Shown: positions 8,831-18,031 of the stretch, one piece after another
Position numbering within the stretch: the stretch's first letter is position 1
Layout: the number at the start of each line of letters is the position of its first letter
Assembly (NCBI RefSeq): GCF_943914805.1
Contig: NZ_CALUDM010000002.1
Coordinates: 5,833 to 69,832, forward strand
Length of the DNA: 64,000 bases
Source: an uncultured Acinetobacter sp.
GTDB taxonomy: Bacteria > Pseudomonadota > Gammaproteobacteria > Pseudomonadales > Moraxellaceae
Direction of reading: 5' to 3'
The notes under the pieces: model-generated
Seen by the model: the letters and a program-made list of their open reading frames with translations, nothing else
Told to the model about the DNA's origin: nothing
The model's database searches: none
Translations under genes and position numbers: made by a program

Positions 8831-9325
8831 TTAAGCCAATTCATCATCTTCAGGGCGTGGTGTTTTGCCATGAGGCAAAGGTTGTTCAGTATGTTTATCT
8901 CGAATGACAGAAGGATATGTCCAAGAGGCGTAACGTACAATCAAAATAGCAATGGCTAAAATCAAAACAGAACCTGTAATAATAATCAGGTCTATATCCG
9001 CTTTGTGGTCATGTTGAATATCTGAAATCAATAACCGTGTTAGTGCTGTAATTGCAATATAAATCAAAAAACGCACCGGCATATGGTTGGTTTTAAAGTA
9101 GATTCCAACCATAGCACCCAATTCTAAATAAATGAAAAGTAATAAAATATCGTCAATACTGGCATATTGTTTGACGGTTAATATATCTATGATGGTATGT
9201 ACCGCAGACCAAGCAATCATACAGCCGATAATAAATAAGGCGACATAGTGAAAGGCTTCGACAGCAAGGTTGCCAAATTTATCAAGGAGGTTTTCGATTT
9301 TTTCTATACGAGGATCTTTATGCAT
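8831..9325 (-). CDS. psiE: PsiE-family inner membrane protein
   Basis: A 164-residue protein with four hydrophobic segments, matching the phosphate-starvation-inducible PsiE family (function unknown). Recognisable pieces are VEAFHYVALFIIGCMIAW, DDILLLFIYLELGAMVGIYFKTNHMPVRFLIYIAITALTR and a final membrane segment before a charged tail. The start is ATG 9325: GGAGG lies five bases upstream and overlaps an in-frame ATG at 9337 that would extend the protein by four residues. A single gene. No Pho box was identified upstream, so phosphate control here is an assumption. Confidence 0.85.
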   Translation of the reverse strand: MHKDPRIEKIENLLDKFGNLAVEAFHYVALFIIGCMIAWSAVHTIIDILTVKQYASIDDILLLFIYLELGAMVGIYFKTNHMPVRFLIYIAITALTRLLISDIQHDHKADIDLIIITGSVLILAIAILIVRYASWTYPSVIRDKHTEQPLPHGKTPRPEDDELA

Positions 9326-9467
9326 AACAGCCTCCATTTAACTGATTTTAAAGCCAGTAAAAACTATGCAAGTTTCATGCACATGACTGAAATATGAAGG
9401 CTGATGTGTACGGTTTGATCGTTATTGGGGGTATATTAGTGCTGTATTTTATATTTAGAGAATAACC

Positions 9468-10090
9468 ATGTATCTACCGACTCATTTTAAACAGGAAAAT
9501 CATTATGAATTATTTGATTTAATTCAAAATAATCCTTTAGGTAGTGTCATGGTGATTCATGCGGGTGAAATTATAGCCAATCTATTCCTTTTGAACTAGA
9601 CGTTTCATACGGTGAATTAGGCTTACTGAGAGGGCATATTGCGAAGGCCAATCCATTGGCTGATATAATGAATCAGCCTTTGTCTGCTTATGTGATTTTT
9701 CACGCTGATCAAGCATATATTTCACCAAGTTGGTACGAAGGAAAACAAGAGCATCATCGTGTTGTTCCGACTTGGAATTATCGTGTAGTGCATGTTCAAG
9801 GAAAGATTCGAAAAATAGAGGATGAGAAATATTTGCGAGGTGTATTGGCTCGATTGACCCGAAACCACGAAGCAAATCAAGAAACTCCTTGGAAAATGGG
9901 CGATGCACCTACAGACTTTATCGAAGCACAATTAGAAAAGGTTGTTGCGATTGAAATTGAATCGATGATTGGTAAATTTAAAGTCAGTCAAAATAAATCT
10001 CAGCTTGATGCGAAAAATATCGTAAATGCTCTAGAAAATTCAAATCCTGAAATGGCTGAGTCTATTCAGAAATATTTTCCTAAGCCATAA
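9468..10090 (+). pseudogene. PaiB-like FMN-binding regulator, frameshifted
   Basis: The frame starting at ATG 9468 reads MYLPTHFKQENHYELF, the usual PaiB start, and continues to GEIIAN. It then drops out of frame and stops at 9597-9599. A frame shifted by one base resumes at about 9582 with IPFELD, then GLLRGHIAKANPLAD, SAYVIFHADQAYISPSWY and VVPTWNYRVVHVQG, and runs to the stop at 10090. One missing C near 9582 (ANP-IPF expected) explains everything, giving a product of about 207 residues. PaiB proteins bind FMN and have been described as negative transcriptional regulators. The downstream part has no good start of its own. This is either a true inactivation or a sequencing error. Confidence 0.85.
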
Positions 10091-10119
10091 AAAAACGCCT
10101 GATGATCAGGCGTTTTTTT
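10089..10119. terminator. Strong bidirectional terminator
   Basis: CGCCTGA and TCAGGCG are separated by TGA and flanked by A and T runs. The hairpin is shared by the paiB-like locus (plus) and the acyl-CoA dehydrogenase ending at 10131 (minus). Confidence 0.9.
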
Positions 10120-10130
10120 AACATCAAAGA

Positions 10131-11912
10131 TTAAGCTTGAGTTGTAAAGTAATCTTCGCTGAAATTCATAATCACTTCTGAACCTGCTTTGATTTTTGCA
10201 ATGCGTGCATGTAAATCAGGCAAGATACGTTGAATGAAGAAATGTGTAAGTGCCAATTTGTCTTGGTAGAATTGACCATCTTTAGACTGAGCAGCATTGG
10301 CAATACGTGCAAACATATAAGCGAAGCTTAATAAGCCTACAGCATGTAAATAATCAACAGCCGCAGCATTTGAGAACTCAACATTTTCTTTAGCACGTTC
10401 TAAAACGTGTTGAGTGATCATGTCCACTTCAGTTGCAACGTCTAAAGTCGCATCTTTGATGAAGTTAAGATCAGTGTCTAAACCATTGGCAAAATCACGG
10501 ATTTCTGAAATATATTCAGCGATGAATTCACCATTACATTTAATAGTTTTACGACCGATTAAATCTTGAGATTGAACGCCGTTGGTTCCTTCATAGATTT
10601 GAGCAATACGTAAATCACGAACACATTGTTCCATGCCCCATTCACGAATATAACCGTGACCACCAAATACCATTTGTGCATCAATCGCAGCATTAAATGC
10701 TGTATCGGTTAGATATGCTTTTGCAATTGGTGTTAACAATGCAACACGGTTGTTGGCTTTAGCAACAGCTTCAGGATCAGTTGAGAATTTAGTAATGTCT
10801 AATTGTTGACCCACATAAACTGCAAATGCACGAGATGCTTCGTTGTTGGCACGAGCATTTAATAGCATACGACGTACATCACCGTGAACTAAGATGCTAT
10901 CCGCAGGTTTATTTGGTGATTGAACACCAGAAGCGCTACGACCTTGTAAACGATCAGTCGCATATTGAGCAGCATTTTGGTATGCATATTCAGAAGCACC
11001 TAGACCTTGGATACCCATAGATAAACGTTCATAGTTCATCATCACGAACATTGCTGCTAAGCCTTCGTTTTCTTTACCTACAAGGTAACCTTTGGCAGCA
11101 TCAAAGTTCATTACACATGTTGCAGATGCTTTAATGCCCATTTTATGTTCAATTGAACCAGGACCAGCAGCATTACGTTCACCTAATGAACCATCCGCAT
11201 TAACCATGAATTTAGGTACGATGAATAATGAGATACCACGTGAACCCGCAGGTGCATCAGGTGTTTTTGCTAAAACAAGGTGGATGATGTTTTCAGCAAG
11301 GTCGTGATCACCACCAGTAATGAAGATTTTAGTACCCGTAATATTATAAGTACCATCAGCATTTGGTTCTGCTTTAGTTTTGATAATACCTAAATCTGTA
11401 CCTGCATGTGGTTCAGTAAGACACATGGTTCCAGACCATTCACCTGAATAAATTTTAGGTAAATAGGTTTCTTTTTGTTCTTGTGATGCATAACTGTTTA
11501 ACGCCATACCTGCGCCTACAGAAAGAAGCGGGTAGAGCATAAATGATGGATTGGTTGCAAATAACATTTCATCTGCAAGTACAGTCAGCATTTTAGGCAT
11601 GCCTTGACCGCCCCATTCTTCATCTGCACCAAGACCAATCCAGCCGCCTTCAGCATATTGCTTGAATGCTTCTTTAAAACCAGCAGGTGTAGTCACAGCA
11701 CCATTTTCAAAATGAGCACCTTCTTCATCACCACTACGGTTTATTGGAAGGGTTACGTTTTGAGAGAATTTAGCCATTTCTTCAAGAATCGCTTCAGCCG
11801 TAGCAGCATCAAGGTGCGCTAGGTTTTCATTCGATTGCCAGAATTGCTCTGCATTAAATACATCATTAAGAATGAATTTCATATCTGCAAGTGGTGCATT
11901 ATAAATTGGCAT
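10131..11912 (-). CDS. Acyl-CoA dehydrogenase (long form with C-terminal domain)
   Basis: A 593-residue FAD-dependent enzyme that makes the trans-2,3 double bond of an acyl-CoA and passes electrons to ETF. Order: a short N-terminal domain (MPIYNAPLADMKFILND), the N-terminal and middle domains (GTMCLTEPHAGTDLG, ITGTKIFITGGDH), the C-terminal helical domain with YEGTNGVQSQDLIGRK carrying the expected catalytic Glu, and an extra C-terminal domain typical of the roughly 600-residue subfamily (also seen in methylthiopropionyl-CoA dehydrogenase DmdC). Chain-length preference cannot be read. AGGTGA lies seven bases before the ATG. A paralogue lies immediately upstream with its own terminator between, suggesting duplication. 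Confidence 0.93.
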   Translation of the reverse strand: MPIYNAPLADMKFILNDVFNAEQFWQSNENLAHLDAATAEAILEEMAKFSQNVTLPINRSGDEEGAHFENGAVTTPAGFKEAFKQYAEGGWIGLGADEEWGGQGMPKMLTVLADEMLFATNPSFMLYPLLSVGAGMALNSYASQEQKETYLPKIYSGEWSGTMCLTEPHAGTDLGIIKTKAEPNADGTYNITGTKIFITGGDHDLAENIIHLVLAKTPDAPAGSRGISLFIVPKFMVNADGSLGERNAAGPGSIEHKMGIKASATCVMNFDAAKGYLVGKENEGLAAMFVMMNYERLSMGIQGLGASEYAYQNAAQYATDRLQGRSASGVQSPNKPADSILVHGDVRRMLLNARANNEASRAFAVYVGQQLDITKFSTDPEAVAKANNRVALLTPIAKAYLTDTAFNAAIDAQMVFGGHGYIREWGMEQCVRDLRIAQIYEGTNGVQSQDLIGRKTIKCNGEFIAEYISEIRDFANGLDTDLNFIKDATLDVATEVDMITQHVLERAKENVEFSNAAAVDYLHAVGLLSFAYMFARIANAAQSKDGQFYQDKLALTHFFIQRILPDLHARIAKIKAGSEVIMNFSEDYFTTQA

Positions 11913-12018
11913 GTTGGTTCACCTGATTTTGTTTGAATCTGTAGTACTAGGTCAGTTTAAGCAACCATTGTGAAAGTTGTTAGATGACCAAAGACAAAGG
12001 ATGTTCTATTTATAAAGA

Positions 12019-12050
12019 AAAAGGACCGCCAAAGCTATGACCGTCCTTTC
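12019..12050 (-). terminator. Terminator after the second acyl-CoA dehydrogenase
   Basis: On the minus strand AAAGGAC pairs with GTCCTTT, followed by a T-rich stretch. It separates the two dehydrogenase genes, so the downstream gene probably has its own promoter. Confidence 0.65.
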
Positions 12051-12105
12051 TCAATTTCTGCACTCAAGGGTACAGTTTTTTAAGATTACTGACTAAAATC
12101 TAATC

Positions 12106-13908
12106 TTAGAAAGCAAAATCTTCAGCATCTAATGCCATCAATGGATCTAAACCACCAGCGATCACATCTACATGTGAACGTACACGAGGTAAGATTTTCT
12201 TGAAGTAGAAGTTCGCTGTTTTAAGTTTAGCGTTATAGAACGCAGCATCTGTAGTGCCTTCAGCAAGCTTTTGCTGAGCAACTAGTGCCATACGAGCCCA
12301 TAGGTATGCAAGTGTCACATAACCAGAGAAGTATAGGTAATCTACTGCAGCAGCACCCACTTCATCAGGATTTTGCATTGCTCTCATACCAATTTGCATG
12401 GTCAAATCGCCCCACTCTTTGTTTAGAGCAGCAAGTGGTTCAACAAATGCTTTCATTTCAGCATTGTCTTTGTTTGACTCTACAAATTTATGAATAACTT
12501 TTGTGAAGTCTTTCAACATTGCACCTTGAGTTTGAAGGACTTTACGGCCTAACAAATCAAGTGCTTGAATTTCAGTTGTACCTTCGTATAAGCAAGAGAT
12601 ACGTGTATCACGTACAATTTGCTCCATACCGTGCTCAGAAATAAAGCCGTGACCACCGAACACTTGAACACCGTGTTTCGCAGATTCTGAACCAGTTTCA
12701 GTTAAGAATGCCTTAGCGATTGGTGTAAGAAGTGACAACATATTGTCTGCAGATTTACGTTCTTCTTCAGTTGCACCTTGTTCAACAATATCAGCATATT
12801 GAGAAAGGAAGTAAACAAGTGCACGACCACCTTCAGCAAATGCTTTTTGAGTCATGAGCATGTTACGTACAGCAGGGTGAACAATAATTGGATCAGCTTC
12901 TTTTTCTGGCGCTTTAGGACCAGAAAGTGAACGCATTGCTAAACGATCTTTCGCATATGCAAGCGCACCTTGGAAAGATGCCTCAGAAGCAGTCAAACCT
13001 TGAACAGCAGTACCAATACGTGCCGTGTTCATGAACGTGAACATTGCATTTAAGCCTTTGTTCTCAGGTCCGATCAAGAAACCTTTTGCACGATCAAAGT
13101 TGATTACACATGTTGAGTTACCGTGGATCCCCATTTTGTGCTCAATCGAACCACAACGTACGCCATTACGGTCAGAAATAGAACCGTCAGCATTCACGTT
13201 GAATTTAGGTACGATGAATAAAGAAATACCTTTAGTGCCTTTTGGCGCACCTGGTAAACGTGCAAGAACGATGTGGATAATGTTATCCGCCATGTCGTGT
13301 TCACCAGCAGAGATAAAGATTTTCTCGCCAGAAATTGCAAAGCTACCATCAGCATTTGGTTCAGCTTTAGTACGGATAATACCTAAGTCAGAACCTGCAT
13401 GAGATTCTGTTAAACACATGGTACCAGTCCATTCACCTGAAACAAGTTTCGGTAAATAAAGCGCTTTTTGTTCAGCAGAACCATGATGCTCAATGGTACG
13501 TACCGCACCATGAGAAAGACCAGGATACATACCCCAAGCCCAGTTCGCAGCACCGACCATTTCAGAAATAGCAGTACCTAATGAACCTGGTAAGCCTTGA
13601 CCACCGTGTTCTTCAGCAACAGATAAAGATGGGAAGCCTAATTCTACATATTTGTCATAGGCTGCTTTAAAGCCTGTAGGTGTCGTTACAACACCATCAT
13701 TCCATGTACAACCTTCACGGTCGCCCACTTGGTTCAGTGGAGATAATTCGTTTTCGCAGAAATCAGCACCAGCTTCTAAGTATTGATCGACCAATTCACG
13801 GCTTACGACATCTTTGTATGCAGGGAGTTTTGCGTAATGTTCTTCAGCATTTAATAATTCATGCAAAACGAATTGCATATCACGTAAGGGTGCTTTGTAT
13901 TGTGGCAT
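12106..13908 (-). CDS. Acyl-CoA dehydrogenase (long form, paralogue)
   Basis: 600 residues with the same domain order as its downstream neighbour. It starts MPQYKAPLRDMQFVLHELL, followed by GTMCLTESHAGSDLG, ISGEKIFISAGEH and YEGTTEIQALDLLGRK with the catalytic Glu, and ends in the extra C-terminal domain. It should oxidise an acyl-CoA with FAD, in the cytoplasm or at the inner membrane face. The two proteins align along their whole length but differ at many positions, so this is an old duplication. GAGGAAA precedes the ATG. Substrate unknown; roles in fatty acid beta-oxidation or in degrading odd substrates are both possible. Confidence 0.93.
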   Translation of the reverse strand: MPQYKAPLRDMQFVLHELLNAEEHYAKLPAYKDVVSRELVDQYLEAGADFCENELSPLNQVGDREGCTWNDGVVTTPTGFKAAYDKYVELGFPSLSVAEEHGGQGLPGSLGTAISEMVGAANWAWGMYPGLSHGAVRTIEHHGSAEQKALYLPKLVSGEWTGTMCLTESHAGSDLGIIRTKAEPNADGSFAISGEKIFISAGEHDMADNIIHIVLARLPGAPKGTKGISLFIVPKFNVNADGSISDRNGVRCGSIEHKMGIHGNSTCVINFDRAKGFLIGPENKGLNAMFTFMNTARIGTAVQGLTASEASFQGALAYAKDRLAMRSLSGPKAPEKEADPIIVHPAVRNMLMTQKAFAEGGRALVYFLSQYADIVEQGATEEERKSADNMLSLLTPIAKAFLTETGSESAKHGVQVFGGHGFISEHGMEQIVRDTRISCLYEGTTEIQALDLLGRKVLQTQGAMLKDFTKVIHKFVESNKDNAEMKAFVEPLAALNKEWGDLTMQIGMRAMQNPDEVGAAAVDYLYFSGYVTLAYLWARMALVAQQKLAEGTTDAAFYNAKLKTANFYFKKILPRVRSHVDVIAGGLDPLMALDAEDFAF

Positions 13909-14160
13909 ATCGGTTTCCTCAATACTGGTTAGACCAGATTTATAATCCTAATAAATACGATGCGTGTCTTCATGGACACATATTTGCTCTATTACATCGT
14001 GCTACATCTTGTAGTCACGTACAAGTATTTGATGGTTAATTCTCTGTGACTGTAAAGTCAAAGAAAAATAGCTTGAATACTGTAAGTGCTTTGAGTGTAA
14101 ACAGTTTTAAGGAAAAAATAAGCGCACACATGGTCAAAATCGTAAAAATATATGTCCAAT

Positions 14161-14186
14161 AAAAAAGGTGCTAAAAAGCACCTTTG
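14161..14186 (-). terminator. Terminator after the lipoprotein gene
   Basis: AAAGGTGCT and AGCACCTTT flank a short A-rich loop. On the minus strand the stem is followed by a run of Ts, just past the stop at 14202. Confidence 0.85.
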
Positions 14187-14201
14187 TAAGAAAATATGAG
14201 A

Positions 14202-14834
14202 TTAAGCTTTTGGTGGCATAGGCGCTAAAATTGGCATTTTACCGTCTGCTTTGAATTGTGGTTGGAATTTCACAACACATTTACCATCTAAAAGTTTGTC
14301 ACCCAATTTCACTTGAATCGCTTTATCCGCAGGCTGTCCTGCACAAGCTTTTTGTACAGCATCCCACTGAGCTTTACGTTCTGCACGCTTTTGCTCAAAT
14401 TGTTGTTGAATTTGTGCACGCTGTTCTTCAGTCATCTCGTTCATACGTGAACCGTCATGACGCATCATACGACCATGATCTTTATCTTGACCAAAGCGAC
14501 TTTTCATTTCGTCTTTTGTTTTGTGATCTGCTTTGAATACGATATTACATGTACCATCTATCGTTTTATCGCCTGCTTTCACTTGAACAGCTTGTCCAAT
14601 GGCTTTGCCATCACAAGCATTTTGCATTTGCTTACGCATTTCTTTATGTTGCGCACGCATTTGTTTCATTTGCTCACGTTCTTCAGGTGACATCTTTTTA
14701 TGATCGTGGTGATGACCACCCATCATACGGCCTTGATGTTCTTCCTTAGGTCCTTGAGTCGATTGACAGGCAGTTAAAGCACCCATACTTAAAAGACTTG
14801 CTGTAACCAAAGCGATTTTTGTCATTGCCTTCAT
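14202..14834 (-). CDS. Lipoprotein with a duplicated two-Cys module, divergent from baeSR
   Basis: A 210-residue envelope protein. The signal peptide ends in the lipobox LTAC, so Cys23 should be lipidated. A His-rich patch (GGHHHDHKK) follows, then charged helical stretches rich in Met, Glu, Lys and Arg. Two copies of a module of about 35 residues follow: NACDGKAIGQAVQVKAGDK...DGTC near residues 72-105 and KACAGQPADKAIQVKLGDK...DGKC near 162-195. Each module has a Cys pair that could form a disulfide. I know no named family. The MSPEEREQMKQMR and MTEEQRAQIQQQF helices recall Spy/CpxP-type periplasmic proteins, and the gene is divergent from an envelope-stress-type kinase. GGAGA precedes the ATG. 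A role in envelope stress is inferred from position only. Confidence 0.8.
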   Translation of the reverse strand: MKAMTKIALVTASLLSMGALTACQSTQGPKEEHQGRMMGGHHHDHKKMSPEEREQMKQMRAQHKEMRKQMQNACDGKAIGQAVQVKAGDKTIDGTCNIVFKADHKTKDEMKSRFGQDKDHGRMMRHDGSRMNEMTEEQRAQIQQQFEQKRAERKAQWDAVQKACAGQPADKAIQVKLGDKLLDGKCVVKFQPQFKADGKMPILAPMPPKA

Positions 14835-14970
14835 TGTATTTCTCCAAAGATTTTTTTAGATTCTGTTGATGTGTTAAAGATTAAATAATAATGATGTAGA
14901 AACAATGGAGAGTATTTTGATCGAGTGTTGAGTACAATGTTGAAATGAGAAGAAAAATGAGAGATCCGTT

Positions 14971-16641
14971 TTGAAAATACGCCGAGTCCCCATTGCACTG
15001 CGTCTTTTTCTGACCGTGTTATTAACCACGTTGTTAATTACTACAGTCAGTTTGAGCGTTTTACATTGGACGATGCAAAAAAACTTTGCCAAATATGTTG
15101 CAGATGTAGAGATGCAAAAACTCGATCATTTGATTGAAAATTTGGCAGATGTTTATGGTGTTTATCACGACTGGGGCAATGCTGTGCAAGCGCAAATCCT
15201 TCAAATTGAAGGGCAGGCCGCACCTGATGATTATGATAAATTATCACGCTGGTGGTTACGTCGTCAGTACGATATTGCCTTACAACAACGCTATTTTAAA
15301 GAACATACGATGCTTAATCCTGTAGAGCAAGATATGGGAGCGCCAGCTAATAAAAAACAGATTGATCAAGCTGAATTAAAAATTTTGGAAGAAAACCTTC
15401 CTTCAGCGTATCAGCCATTCGAAGGATTAAAGTTTCCATTAAGTTCCAATCAGAGCATGTTTAGGCCACCTGATAAAAATGCAAAGAATAAAAGTTCAAC
15501 GATGGTATCTGCCGAGCAAAAAGATGGGAAGAAACGTTTCATTTCCATGCCAGATCGTTTGGGTTTAAGTTCACGTCTGTCTTTGTACGATGTTAAACAT
15601 CAATTCGTATTGGGTGAGCCTTCCGACGATCAGGTGTCTTATCGTCCGATTTTAGTAAATGACAAAATTGTTGGTTATCTGGGGTTAAAACCAGTTTTAG
15701 ATCAGGATGATGCACTGAGTATCAATTTCTTTAGTAATCAAAAACGTTATTTGGTATTAATTTATATTCTAAGTTTTTTAAGCAGTTTGGTTGCAGCATT
15801 GCTATTAGCAACTTATTTTAAACAACCGATTCAACGACTTCTTAATGCTACCCGTGAATTGACCAAAGGTAATTTTCAGCATCAAGTCATGATTAAACGT
15901 AATGATGAATTAGGTGATTTATCAACAGAAATTAATCAACTTGCAACGATCTTGGATCAGCATGAAACCTCACGTCGTCAATGGGTTGCCGATACTTCAC
16001 ATGAGTTAAAAACGCCATTGGCTGTATTGCAAGCTCAAATTGAAGCGATGCAAGACGGGATTCGTAAGCCTACACCTGAACATTTTGAAGCGATGTTAAG
16101 ACAAGTCACCAGTTTGAAAAAATTAACACAAGATCTTGCAGATTTGGCGCAAGCTGAAGCACAGCAATTGAAATGTTATTTTGCTGAAATTGACCCGTGG
16201 ACTGTGGTGCTACAAGAGATTGAGAATTTTAAACCGAAATTTGAACAGGCAAATTTATCGATTTCGGCATCTGGGCAAGGTGCAAAATTACAATTAGATA
16301 TAGATCGATTTAAGCAAATTATGGTCAACTTGCTGGGTAATAGTATTCGGTATACTGAAGCAGGTGGTGAGGTTAGAGTACACACTGAACAAGATGAACA
16401 CTCGTGGAGTGTGATTGTTGACGATAGCCCATTTGGTTTAACCGATGAGCAAATTGCACGTTTAGGTGAACGTTTTTATCGTGTAGATGACTCACGTACG
16501 CGTAGCACTGGTGGTACAGGTTTAGGTTTAGCATTATCAGGTAAAATTGCACAGGCTTTAGGTGGTCAATTAACGTTTGATCATTCACCTTTAGGTGGTT
16601 TGCGTTGCAAACTGACATTTTCAAAACATACAAAGAGTTAA
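14971..16641 (+). CDS. baeS: Sensor histidine kinase, BaeS-like
   Basis: A 556-residue inner membrane sensor kinase. A first membrane segment (LFLTVLLTTLLITTVSLSVL, near residues 12-31) and a second (YLVLIYILSFLSSLVAALLLATYF, near 262) enclose a long periplasmic sensor region. HAMP follows, then the dimerisation domain with DTSHELKTPL (phospho-acceptor H344), then the ATPase domain with an N box (NLLGNSIRYTEAGG) and GTGLGLAL. The start is a TTG at 14971 with GAGAG upstream; nearby ATG codons are out of frame. Its partner regulator follows after 15 bases. In A. baumannii BaeSR responds to envelope stress and affects efflux pump genes; I assign the name by likeness to that pair. Confidence 0.85.
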   Translation: MKIRRVPIALRLFLTVLLTTLLITTVSLSVLHWTMQKNFAKYVADVEMQKLDHLIENLADVYGVYHDWGNAVQAQILQIEGQAAPDDYDKLSRWWLRRQYDIALQQRYFKEHTMLNPVEQDMGAPANKKQIDQAELKILEENLPSAYQPFEGLKFPLSSNQSMFRPPDKNAKNKSSTMVSAEQKDGKKRFISMPDRLGLSSRLSLYDVKHQFVLGEPSDDQVSYRPILVNDKIVGYLGLKPVLDQDDALSINFFSNQKRYLVLIYILSFLSSLVAALLLATYFKQPIQRLLNATRELTKGNFQHQVMIKRNDELGDLSTEINQLATILDQHETSRRQWVADTSHELKTPLAVLQAQIEAMQDGIRKPTPEHFEAMLRQVTSLKKLTQDLADLAQAEAQQLKCYFAEIDPWTVVLQEIENFKPKFEQANLSISASGQGAKLQLDIDRFKQIMVNLLGNSIRYTEAGGEVRVHTEQDEHSWSVIVDDSPFGLTDEQIARLGERFYRVDDSRTRSTGGTGLGLALSGKIAQALGGQLTFDHSPLGGLRCKLTFSKHTKS

Positions 16642-16656
16642 AAGGAAAAGCACAAC

Positions 16657-17343
16657 ATGAAACATATCATGCTTGTAGAAGATGAAGTTGAACTTGCGCA
16701 ATTGGTACGAGATTATCTCGAAGCCGCAGGCTTTGAAGTGAGTATGTTCCATGATGGTCAGGACGCATATGATAGCTTTTTACAGCGTAAACCGAGTTTA
16801 ATGGTTTTAGACTTAATGGTTCCGCGTATGGATGGTTTAACCATTTGCCGTAAAGTCCGTGAGCAGACGGATTTACCGATTATTATGGTAACTGCTCGTA
16901 CGGAAGAGATTGATCGTGTTCTTGGTTTAAATATGGGTGCAGATGATTATGTGTGCAAACCATTTAGTCCAAAAGAATTGGTCGCCCGTGTTCAAGCGGT
17001 ACTGCGCCGTTTAGAGCGCAAAGCTGAACCTGAAAATAATGACTTATTCCGCATTGATAAAGCACAACAACGTATCTGGTATCAACAAAAGTCGTTGAAT
17101 TTAACGCCAACTGAATTCCGCTTATTAGAGCTTTTCCTCGAACATTTGGGACAAGTTTACTCTCGTGCTCAACTTTTAGACCATATTAATCCTGATAGTT
17201 TTGATGTTGCGGATCGCGTTATTGATAGTCATATCAAGAACTTACGCCGAAAAATATCAGAGGCGGCAGAAACAGGAAATCGCCATGAATGGGTACAAGC
17301 GGTTTATGGTGTAGGCTATCGTTTTGAATATCCAGAAGATTAA
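16657..17343 (+). CDS. baeR: Response regulator, BaeR-like (OmpR/PhoB family)
   Basis: A 228-residue DNA-binding regulator. The receiver domain has the acidic pair in VEDE, phospho-acceptor D52 (MVLDLMVPRMDG), the conserved Thr in MVTA and K101 (DDYVCKPFSP). The C-terminal winged helix (residues about 130-225) has LTPTEFRLLELFLEH and DRVIDSHIKNLRRKI. AAGGA lies upstream of the ATG, 15 bases after the kinase gene, so they are one operon. It probably activates envelope-stress and efflux genes and perhaps the divergent lipoprotein. The assignment to BaeR rests on recognition of the Acinetobacter protein. Confidence 0.87.
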   Translation: MKHIMLVEDEVELAQLVRDYLEAAGFEVSMFHDGQDAYDSFLQRKPSLMVLDLMVPRMDGLTICRKVREQTDLPIIMVTARTEEIDRVLGLNMGADDYVCKPFSPKELVARVQAVLRRLERKAEPENNDLFRIDKAQQRIWYQQKSLNLTPTEFRLLELFLEHLGQVYSRAQLLDHINPDSFDVADRVIDSHIKNLRRKISEAAETGNRHEWVQAVYGVGYRFEYPED

Positions 17344-17368
17344 CTTTTCGGCATTATTTGTTTGGAAT

Positions 17369-17394
17369 TGTGGATAAACACAGGTTTATCCACA
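17369..17394. repeat. Inverted pair of perfect DnaA boxes, copy 1
   Basis: TGTGGATAAAC (17369-17379) and GTTTATCCACA (17384-17394) form a perfect 11 bp inverted repeat with a four-base spacer. Each arm contains the perfect DnaA box TTATCCACA. The following bases (GAATTTGTGGGTAA) also match copy 2 at 18726. Confidence 0.8.
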
Positions 17395-17611
17395 GAATTT
17401 GTGGGTAAAAGTGTATAACTCAAAAAATTATTGTTGAATAAATGGACATATAGATAATAGTTTTTTTATGTATTATTTTTGGTAATGATTGAGTGCTTAT
17501 TTAAAAACTGTTTTTACATGTTTATGCATATTTTATTTTTAATGAATGTATGCGTGAAATAGTCAAACCGTATAGTCATTATTCGTTATTAAAGCCCGTT
17601 TTTATTTTCAA

Positions 17612-17992
17612 TTATTTTATTTGACGATGAATCTCTAAGACTTGTTTTTGTGCTTTTGTCAGTTTATTCACAACCAGCTCATAAGAGCTTTTTACTAAAT
17701 CTTCAAGTAGTTCAGGAGTAATTAAATCTCCTGCATAAACTGTAATCCAATGTCTTTTATTCATATGATAACCCGTACGAATAGATGGATAAGTATCTCG
17801 TAACATTTCACCATGCTCAGGCTGAATTTTTAAATTAATGATTTTATTACCTTGCAATGAAGAGCTGAGCAGGAACATTTTATCCATGACTTTATAAACA
17901 GAAACATCTTCACCAAAAGGATAATCAAGTTCAGTCTTAGGCAGTCGAGATGCTATTTCAAAAGCAAATTTTTGGATTTCGTCGCCAGTCAT
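17612..17992 (-). CDS. MmcQ/YjbR family protein
   Basis: A 126-residue protein of the MmcQ/YjbR family (double-wing fold, often called DNA-binding-like; function not established). Family features seen are ELDYPFGEDVSVYKVMDKMFLL near the N-terminus, NLKIQPEHGEMLRDTYPSIRTGYHMNKRHWITV in the middle and a C-terminal helix (LLEDLVKSSYELV). I chose ATG 17992 because GAGAAG lies upstream and the length then fits the family. An in-frame GTG at 18031, touching the stop of the upstream gene, would add 13 Lys-rich residues. Probably cotranscribed with the L,D-transpeptidase gene. Confidence 0.85.
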   Translation of the reverse strand: MTGDEIQKFAFEIASRLPKTELDYPFGEDVSVYKVMDKMFLLSSSLQGNKIINLKIQPEHGEMLRDTYPSIRTGYHMNKRHWITVYAGDLITPELLEDLVKSSYELVVNKLTKAQKQVLEIHRQIK

Positions 17993-18031
17993 TTTCTTCT
18001 TCTCACTTTTAAAACGTTTATAGATAATCAC

